Below are positions 55,945 to 64,000 of a stretch of DNA of 64,000 bases, in pieces. Source of the DNA: Lunularia cruciata (lineage: Eukaryota > Streptophyta > Marchantiopsida > Lunulariales > Lunulariaceae); assembly GCA_948567375.1 (NCBI GenBank), contig OX419763.1, positions 1,178,001-1,242,000 of the forward strand, in the 5' to 3' direction. The notes beneath the pieces were generated by a model, which did no database searches, had not been told where the DNA came from, and worked only from the letters and a program-made list of their open reading frames with translations. Position 1 is the stretch's first letter, and each line of letters begins with the position of its first letter. The translations under genes were made by a program, and so were the position numbers.

Positions 55945-58900
55945 GACAACCCAACCCAACAAATATCACTTTTGCGGTAATCAAGTAAGTAAAGTTCATT
56001 CATGCAGAGATACTAGTCAGAAATTTTTGAATAACAAACAAAGTAACCAAATTGGTTCTTCTTGGTTGCATCTTTAATCTCTCAAGTAGAAAAGAGTAAC
56101 AAGCACTGATTTGCAGCCTTGTCACAACAATTTGTCACCCATAATCACAAATCATTCAAAATTTTCCAAAAAATCTTATATTTGATGATTTAGTCCACCC
56201 CAAAAGATGGCTACTTCACTATAGAATGACTTGGCCATAGAATAATGTTCCATCCTTCCATTGAAGGCACAACTTCCTCAATCCAAATTGCTTCACATCA
56301 ACCTTGCGTGGCACGCACAAATGAAAAGTACTACCAGCACTACAATTCCTCTTAGATTTGTCAAGGCATTGCTTTGATTGCACTTCACTCAAGATCAAAC
56401 ACAAAGAATGAAGATCAAGGCTTTGGAATCCAACATTTGACAAACACACTGACTTGAACTTTGAAATTCTCTCAACAATCACAAGCACACACATAGAATT
56501 GATACTTGGAATTAAGCTCAAGCAACAAGCACTAAACTTAGTACTTTGGTTTATCTATTCTTAGGATTATGAGCATTGAACAACATAAGACTATGAATGC
56601 TTCCTTTAAATAGGCTGAGCAATTGACTGTTACTTACAAAAATATTGTTCTATGACAACTTTACCAACCTATACATCCAAAATGACAATGCACCTCTTCA
56701 TATCTCAAATCTGTTACTAATTCAATCCGATGTCAACCTCAACTTTGGCCTCCAAACCTGGTGTTCCTTCAAGTATTTCTCCTTCTTCAGGTCTATCTAA
56801 TTCTACTACTTCTTCACTACAAACTACAATTGAGGTCATGGGTACACTATCTACATCATTATCTGCTGACCCATTCCTTTCTACTGTCTAAGGTAACTCA
56901 CCCAAAGACACTTGTACTCTTAGTTCTACTACTTCAGACTTCTTGGCTAATTTTACCTCATTATGAAGTCTATCCAAGTCTGATCTAACAAGATCTAATC
57001 TGAGAGAGACATTGTCTCCTACCTCTAACATTTACCCATCTACATGATCTTGTAGATGAATTAACAAATTATTCAACTCCGTGTCCTTCACTTCAACTCG
57101 TGCAGTCTGGCTTCTTCCAACTTCCTTTGACTTCAGTGCTAAGCAACACCTTCATCTCATTTGCCATTGCTACTACTACATTGGATTCTACCACTAAGTC
57201 CACCTTCTCCTTCTTTCTTTCCTCCTCCAGTTCATTGCAATACATTTGCAACTTGTCCTTGAATTCAGCCTTCATCACCTCTTTCTCTTGTCGATTCAAC
57301 ATGAGTTGATCTTCTACCACCCTCAACAATCCTTGCAATTGGACTTCCTCTTGACTACACTTTGTCAACTCCCGCTGCCAAGCTTGATCTTTATAGGCTG
57401 CCTTCTTCCTTAAACTCTCTAGTTCTTGCTCCATCATTGCTACACTTGCCTTTGAATGTATCAGCTCCATTTGTGCATCAGCAATTTCACCCTTCAGTAC
57501 GTTGACTAACTCCGTCTTTTCCTTTACTTCTTCCAAACATATCACCAAATCTTCCTTCATTGCCTCTGAGTGCTTACTTTGAAGAATTTCCTCCACCCAA
57601 AGTTCTCTAGCTTCTATTTCTACTCGCATTAGCTTACCTCTCAATAGTGAGGTCTTTGCACTCCACTTCGTCACAATTGCTAACTCATCTTTCAAATCCA
57701 GATTAGCACTCGCAATCTCTACTTTCTTTTGCTACAAAAACACCAATAAGGGACATACTACCTTTGATAGATAATCCACTCCATCATATTCCATGTCATC
57801 AGCTCTGACGTCTTCACCTTCTACAAGTAAATCCTCCATGGACGCCTTACCCCGAAGTCTCAATCTTCATACCTTCAATGTTTCTTCCTCCAAGCTCTCC
57901 TCTTCCTTGGTGGTAACTTTACTGGGTCCAACATTGGCTGCTTGAACACTTTGTTTCCCATTGGCACCTCTTGGACACACCAAGATACCTTGTTCTTCCT
58001 TTTTCCATCCTCACTCAATGGTAGACACCTTCGGACTTGTCTTCTTTGTGTCTATGATTCATTCTCTTATTTGCTGAACATCATCCTTACCTTCACTCCC
58101 ATTGCTCAACTCCTCACTTTGCAGTGTGAGCTCTTCTTCTCCGCCCAAGGCTTCTTCCTTCGACTCAGTTTCTCCTTCTGACTCATCCTCCTCCGGAGTC
58201 AATTTACCTTCATTGCCATTGCCTTTGGATTAGGCTTCTGCATCTTCTACGGCGGTATTGATGCCATTGGTCCTTTGGGTTTATCTCTCTTTCTTGGTTT
58301 GGGGATGTCAACTACTACAATGCTCTCCTTTCCACTCTTCTTGTAATACTCATCCCCTTCTCAAACCCACTCCATTTGATACCATTCATCTGCATCTGCC
58401 TCCTTGCACGAATCTGGATGAAAGTGTGACCACATTCTATTTCTCTCCTCCAAAGTCAGTAAATTTAGCCCAAAATAGAAGTGAGCTGCAAAGGGTATGA
58501 AGTAGTGTGGTTGGATATCCATTCTCCAACCCGTAGTCATCTGCTCCACTTGCTGATGTATACACTTTGCCCAATCTACTGCTTCTCCTACAAACATCTG
58601 ATGAAAGAAACTGCTTGTTGCATGGTAACATAGGTGGTTTGCTCTAGCTTGAACTTCACCATCATTGTGCTCACGGTACCTCTCCACTTTGGGTCTTTAT
58701 AACTATCCACCTTATACCTATTCTTGGTGCATGGTTGATTAAAAGAATTTCTTACTATAGTAGTCTCTTTTGATGCATCACATTTTTTATAGAAGGTGGT
58801 ACCCCCTATCTCTCCTGCTTCTCTACCCAAGACTAATCTCCAATCTGACTCTATCCATCAAGCTAGATTCCCTCTCCTTCCTTCATGCTTCAGCCCATTC

Positions 58901-59130
58901 TTGCAATCACTCACGGTGATCTTTACCATGAAACCTTGAAAACTAAAATTCCAAATCCAAGCCAGAAATGTGATACAAAGTCTAAATTAGACCTTGATCC
59001 TTGCCACTACACCTAATCTATGCATTGCAAGACCCCTTACCACACTATGCTTACTCACTTTTGGGGCCATCATATGTTTCCTCACTCTCTTCTTGTGAAA
59101 GATCGTACTTGAGATTCTTGAGATTGTACT
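55945..59130 (-). repeat. LTR fragment U with LTR-ORF relic, 5' truncated
   Basis: The 3' end is TGTGACAACCC at 55945. The non-coding part has the P2-like region near 56610; the stop after DIGLN is at 56717. The C-terminal module is worn (56740-56990). The coiled coil at 57093-57695 is open for 200 codons (VSAKASVAMMEQELESLRKK-type heptads; LRGKLMRVEIEARELWVEEI). The acidic linker is at 57840-58260; N-terminal domain pieces are KNRYKVDSYKDPKWRGTVST (58690) and HFYFGLNLLTLEERNRM (58450). The LTR 5' end is absent: at about 59130 it joins LTR V in the acidic linker. Confidence 0.72.
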
Positions 59131-60047
59131 CTTCTTCTTACATATTTTCATTTTCATTTCAACCAATGATGGCTCCCTCACAATAACTTTGTGCCTTGGA
59201 ACCAACCTTCTTGTCTTTCTTGGCTTTGCTAGTGACACAATCTCCTTGGGATGTTTTGATTCTTTGTCCTTGGAATATTTGGTTGCATTCTCATATATTG
59301 GCCTGTCTTGGTGAAGTGTTCATCACTTTGCCAGAGTTGGAGAAGGTTTGTTGCTCTTCTTCATCTGCTTCTCTTCTCAGGTCTGGATGGGAACGTGAGA
59401 CCATCTTCTTCCTCTCTTCTCCCTTCAATAAGTTCAATGCAAGGTAGAAATGCACTACAAATGGCACTAGATAATGAGGCAGTGATTGATCCCTCCAATT
59501 CCAAACCATTTGCCTCATTTGCTGGTGAAAATGCTTTGCCCAATTCACCGTGCTCTTGCAATTATCTGGTGGAGAAACACTACTTGGTGCGTCATCATGT
59601 ACATGGTCTGATCTGGCTTGAAGAGTACCATCATTGCCCTGACAATACTTTGCCTTACTAGGTCTCAATAGGTATCAACCTTATACCTATTCTTTCTATG
59701 TGGAGCACTAAAGGAATTTCAGATTTCCTCAGTCTCTTCTGTAGACTCTCCCTTCTCACAAAATGTCTCTCCGGTTTCCTCACCAGCCTCTCTCTGCAAG
59801 ACCAATCTCCAATCCAACTTTGTCCATCAGGCTGGATTGCCTCTCTTTTCTTCTTCCTCTGGCCTCTCCAGACAATCACTCATAGCTACTTTTGCCATGA
59901 ACCCTGGAAAACTCAAATTCCAATTCCAAGCTAGAAAAGTAATTCAAAGTCTACTCAAAACTTCAATCCTTGCTATTACATCTAGCCTCCAAATCATAGG
60001 ATTTCTCATGTGAAGGACTGTTCTTCTCATCCCTCATTGGCTGTGAG

Positions 60048-63000
60048 TGTGGTGCCCACATTTTTTTTTTCCAAAATAAAGGAGAAGAAGTGTATAGAGA
60101 AGTCGGATTGCGCCTGTATGGCCAAAGAAGGCAAAGAAAAGAGTCTTCAGGATGAAACCCAAAGTAAAGTGACTTCAGGTCATAAGGTGAAGTACTCAGA
60201 ATTGCCCTATCAGCATACAACCCAAAGTAAATTGTCTTTGTATCGGGGGGAGCTCAACCCGAGGCAAAGATAGTCTAACAACCTTTCATCGGGGCAAGAA
60301 ACTCAAGAAGGGGCCGTTTAAAAATTGGCGGCCCATACGCGTGAAGGTTGATTGACAGTGACAGGTGCATGCCAGAGGTGTGATTTCTTGGTAGAAAATC
60401 AAAGTGACAAAGGACGAAGAAGTGCAACTCTATAAAAATTGAGCTTGCAATGACGGAATGTCGAGTAATTTTCCTTTGTCGTTGAGAAGTCGTCTTGCAG
60501 GTGATCGGGGGAAAGGAAATAGAGTTGGACTCGTGTTAGTGCGCAAGGGAGAAGTCACGAGAGTGAAATTGAGAGAGAGTGAGAAGGTAGAAGAGATGGG
60601 AGGAGGGAAGAAGAACTCCGACTTCGCAGTGAGAAATCATGTGATTTGGAGGTTAGACGTAATAGCAAGGATTGAAGTCTTGAGCTGACTTCGGATCACC
60701 TTTCTGGCATGGAACTGGAATGTAAGCTTTCCAGGATTCACAATAGAAATCATTGAGAGTAAGTGTCTCAATGGACCCGAGGAAGAAGGGAAGAGAGGAA
60801 ATCCGGCTCGCTGGACAGAGTCGGATTGGAGACTCGTACTCGGGAAAGAGGCAGGCTTAGAGCAGGGAGCCACGTTCTTGGGGAAGGGAGAGATAGCTCA
60901 AGAAACTCAAGAAGTGAGGCGCTTTCTCTTTGAAGAGAACAAAGAATGGGTATAAGGTTGAGAGTTACAAGGATCCAGTGAAGAGAGGGATTGTGAGTGC
61001 TCTCATGGCAATCTTGAAGCCAGAGAGAACAACTTATGTGATGAAACACCAAGCGGTGTTCTTCCATAAATTGTTTGCAGGAGAGCCTATTAATTAGGCA
61101 AGGTGCTTCCATGGGAGGACAAGACAAATGGTGTGGAATTTGCAGGATAAGTCGCCTCCATACTACATTGTGCCGTTTGCAGCACATTTCTACCTCGGGT
61201 TGAATTTGCTCAATTTGGTAGAGCAAAGCAAAATGGTGTCTCACTTCCATCTCGACTTGAGAAGAGAAGTCGACATGGAGGAGCAGCAGTACATTCTCAA
61301 AATCCAAAGCACGGATGATTACTACACGAAGACGGGCAAGAGCGTGCAAATAGAAGCGAGTACTCCCCTGACAAAGAAGAGAGATCGGCAAGGTGATGCC
61401 AAAGATATCAAGAAACCTCAGAAGACGCTAAGAGGCAACCCGAGGTGAGGCATGGTGGTAATTGAGTCAAAGGATGAAGACTCAGAAGGAAATGCTGAGC
61501 TCAAAACGGAAGACTCGAAACACGAGGAAGAGCCTGAGCTAACGTTGCAGAGCGGAGATACGAGCAGCAATAATGATGAAGGGGGAGAGATGACATCGGT
61601 ATAAGCGGCTGATGAATACGAAGAAGAAGAAGTGCACGCCGAGATGGAAGCCGAAGACAATACATAGTTGGAGGACGAAGTAACTGTGCCCAAGGAAAAG
61701 AAGATCGCATTACAGCGAGGAGTTCACTCAAGACATAAGGCAAAGTGTGAAGTGGGGCCAAGTAAAGCAAAGGAAGAGGTAGGAGAAAGCTCGGGGAGTG
61801 AGGCATCAATCCCGATACAAAGACTGCAGAGGAGAAGGCAAGTATCGGGTGAAGAAGGGGTAAGGAAGGAGATTTCTATGCACGAAGAAGTAGGTGCAAG
61901 AAATGGAGTGGAGTACCTGCAGGAAATTGTGTGTCCATTGTTGGTAAGGTTGGAGACAAGAAGAGGGAGATGCAGTCGACATGTCCGGAGGTGACGATTG
62001 TGTTGCAAGTATTAGCGCGATTAGAAGAAGAGAACTCGGAGTTGAAGAAGAGTGTAACCCGAGGTGAGGAGGAAAGGGAAGTACTGTGAGCAGAGGCAGT
62101 AGAGAGAAGTCAGGTAATTGAAGACCTGAAGAGAGAAGTGAGCTATCGAGAGGATCTTGCAAGGAAGAGTGACATAGCAAGGGAGAGACAAGTAGCAGAA
62201 TACAAAATCTTGAAGCAACAGTTTGCTAATTCACGATTAGAAATTATCCATGCTATGGCAAGGGTAGCAGAGAAAGAGCAAGAGCTTGATAGAGTGATGG
62301 AGAGTATGGAAGAGAAGAAGCAACTCAGGCAACAAGAATTGGCGACACGATATAGAGAAGAAGAGAGGTTGAGAGAGTTACTTTGTAATCAAGAGGAGAA
62401 AGTTGTACAGAAGGAGAAGGAGAAGGAGACGGTGGAAGCCGAGTTCAAAGTAGAGTTGGCGATGTACAAAGAGGACTGGCTTGCAGATTGAGAGCAAGAG
62501 AGGAAGATGTGGTTGGAGCCATTGAAGGAGATTGTCCTCAGGATGAAGGCAATGTTGAGTACAGAGGCTAGCATTCGAATTGAAGAAACGCGACTGCACA
62601 AGTTGAAGTTGTTGTTGTAGGAGATGAGGCAAAGATGGGCGAAAGACACTGATATGAACGCTTTGTTGATTAAGTTAAGAACTCGTGTAGATAGAAAGAT
62701 ATAAGAAGTAGAGGGCAACATTTCAATCAGATTAGACTTAGTGAAAATAGAGATAGAGAAGCTTCGGAGGGATATTAGAGCAAGACCCAAAGTAGAGAAC
62801 ATAGGAGTACAAATGTCTTTGGAGTTACCAGTGGAGACATTAGAGAAGAGTGGGTCAGGAGATAAGGAATTAGATAGAGTACCCACTAGTGGAATTTCAG
62901 ATCAGGAAAGAGAATTGTTGGATCTGGTAGAAGAAGTCAAAGATATGAAACCCTAGGAAAGAGTAGTAGGAAGTAAATTTACTTCGGGTTCAGGTTTGAA

Positions 63001-63827
63001 AGCCGATGACGAAGTAGACATCGGATCGTAGTAGAAACAGATTTGAGATTTGAAGGGGCAGATATGAAAAGGTGCATTGTCATTTTGGATGTGCAGGTTA
63101 GAAGAGTTGTTGTAGAATGGTATAGTTGTTAGATAATTATCAATTGCTTCACTATTTAAGAGTGGCATTTGCAATCAATTATTGTTCAGTGCTCACAATT
63201 CTGAGAATAGATAAAGCGTAGTGCTATGAAGCAGTGCTGGTCGCTTGAGCTTGATTCCAAGTATCTGCTTTGTTCTGTGTTTGTGAGTGTTTGGAGAAAT
63301 TCGAAGTGCAAGTTAGTGTGTTTGTTGGATGTTGGATTCTAGAGCCTTCATCTTCATTCTGTGTGTTTGATCCTGAGTGAAGTGCAATCAAAGCAATGCC
63401 TTGACAGATCTGAGAGGAATTGTAGTGTTGGTAGTATTCTGCATTTGTGAGTGCAGTGCAAGGTTGATGTGAAGCAATTTGATCGAGGAAGTTGTGCCTT
63501 CAATGGAGGGGTGGAACACAATTCCGAGGCAAAGTCATTTTGTAGTGAAGTGCCATTTTCGGGAGAGCCTGAATCATCACAATCAAGATTGTTTGGAAAG
63601 ATTTGATGGAGTTGTGATTAAGAACCCTAAATTCGTGACAAGACTGCAAATCAGTGCTTGTTACTCTCTTCTGGGTGTGGTTTCTACCTGAGAGACTAAA
63701 GACGCAACCAAGAAGAAATGCAATTATTACTTCGACTTTGTATTTGACCAATTCTGACTTGTATCTCTGCGAGAACAAACTTTACTTACCCGATTACCGC
63801 AAAAGTGATATTTGCCGGGTTGTCACA
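60048..63827 (+). repeat. Solo LTR W, long type (3780 bp), inserted in LTR V
   Basis: It starts TGTGGTGCCCACA at 60048 and ends CCGGGTTGTCACA at 63827. Flanks are GTGAG (60043-60047) and ATGAG (63828-63832), a target-site duplication with one mismatch; the V sequence reads through when W is removed. U3 has AACCC(A/G)A(A/G)G words at 60156, 60219 and 60256. P1 TATAAAAATT is at 60431-60440 and P2 CTATTTAAG at 63152-63160. It is the least damaged complete LTR in the window. Confidence 0.94.
60458..63031 (+). pseudogene. LTR-ORF relic in solo LTR W: best full-length copy (about 858 codons)
   Basis: Unrecognised protein. The ATG is at 60458 (MSSNFPLSLRSRLAGDRGKG) and the stop at 63029-63031 after VDIGS; start and stop are in the same phase, with one 2-base and one 1-base loss near 60920 and 61960. 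Approximate residues: 1-65 basic; 66-130 IWRLDVIARIEVLS, FLAWNWNVSFPGF, GNPARWTESDWRLVLGKEAG; 165-250 NGYKVESYKDPVKRGIVSAL, MKHQAVFFHKLFAGEPIN, HYIVPFAAHFYLGLNLLN; 300-330 basic (PLTKKRDRQ); 340-410 acidic; 480-500 VEYLQEIVCPLLVRLE; 515-740 Glu/Lys/Arg-rich coiled coil; 745-857 conserved segment and C-terminal module (VETLEKSGSGDKELDRVPTS). About ten internal stops, several of them CGA or CAG turned to TGA or TAG. No signal peptide or membrane segment seen. Confidence 0.8.
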
Positions 63828-64000
63828 ATGAGATCTCTCACTCATGGTAGCTTTAAGATAATTCTACCATCTCTTGGAATGTGAGATCCTAACTACCTTT
63901 GGATTGTTAAACATCAAACTCTTAGATGGCTTTGCAACATGCACTCCTTTGAGTTGAGTACTCAATGGCTTAGGATACTTGTGTGACATTTCAAAGTCCC

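Larger units (their letters stand above)
59131..64000 (-). repeat. LTR V, N-terminal half, split by solo LTR W
   Basis: V's own sequence is 59131-60047 and 63828-64000, continuing past the window. In minus sense an ATG at 63989 (MSHKYPKPLSTQLKGVH, aligned with copy B) starts the LTR-ORF. W enters about 54 codons later; beyond it follow a worn WRLDVIARIEVLSRL-type block, IQPDGQSWIGDW (shifted frame), the helix HYLVPFVVHFYLALNLLKGE (about 59470) and the start of the linker (SLAKPRKTRRLVPRHK, 59230). The rest is replaced by fragment U. Confidence 0.72.

Noticed and set aside
1..64000. tRNA, rRNA, CRISPR arrays, bacterial-type operons
   Set aside because: Scanning by eye showed no tRNA box pairs, no regularly spaced short repeats and no ribosomal RNA signature; the content is plant retrotransposon throughout.

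Overview
The window is nuclear plant DNA made almost entirely of one family of Ty3/gypsy LTR retrotransposons, nested, inverted and decayed. The internal parts carry a gag with three CCHC zinc knuckles, a DSG protease, RT, RNase H and a D35E integrase. The primer-binding site follows the LTR directly and is of the TGGCGCCGTTGCCGGGGA type seen in plant Tat/Athila lineages. No host gene, tRNA, rRNA or CRISPR was found. Dense old insertions and many solo LTRs suggest a large-genome seed plant, perhaps a gymnosperm; the species cannot be told from this window.

The striking feature is the LTR. Complete copies are about 3.75-3.85 kb and run from TGTGGTRCCCACA to GGTTGTCACA. The ends are fixed by solo LTRs with 5-bp target-site duplications (TSDs): E (ACTCT), P (GTTAT) and J (ATGAG) exactly, K and W with one mismatch. 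Every long LTR carries, on its sense strand, a degraded gene for an unrecognised protein of about 835-860 residues, here called LTR-ORF. It has a conserved N-terminal globular domain, a basic KKR patch, an acidic linker, a long coiled coil and a short C-terminal module ending near VDIG(S/L)(D/E). A TATA box lies about 30 bp before its ATG. A second conserved CTATTTAA(A)G box lies about 670 bp before the LTR end and may be the promoter of the genomic RNA. A short LTR type of about 1.9 kb (H, J) lacks the N-terminal domain and most of the coiled coil and instead has two or three tandem copies of the C-terminal module.

Layout: 1-6486 element A (-), gag plus 5' LTR, inserted in element B. 6487-9090 B (+), integrase, polypurine tract and 3' LTR start. 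9091-9268 inverted scrap. 9269-16019 element C (+), 5' LTR, PBS, gag, PR and start of RT. 16020-25102 LTR D (-), internally inverted, with solo LTR E at 20948-24792. 25103-34040 broken LTRs F1(+), F2(+), G(-), H(-). 34041-39930 gag-pol L (-) split by solo LTR K (+). 39931-49722 LTR fragment M and LTR N (+); N is split by solo LTR P, an unrelated 678-bp insert and short solo LTR J. 49723-52390 LTR scraps Q(-) and R(+). 52391-54299 gag S (+). 54300-55902 pol T (-). 55903-64000 LTRs U(-) and V(-), V split by solo LTR W (+).

No copy seen is intact. Stops and frameshifts occur throughout, and many stops look like C-to-T changes (CAG to TAG, CGA to TGA, TGG to TAG), as expected of methylated, silenced elements.
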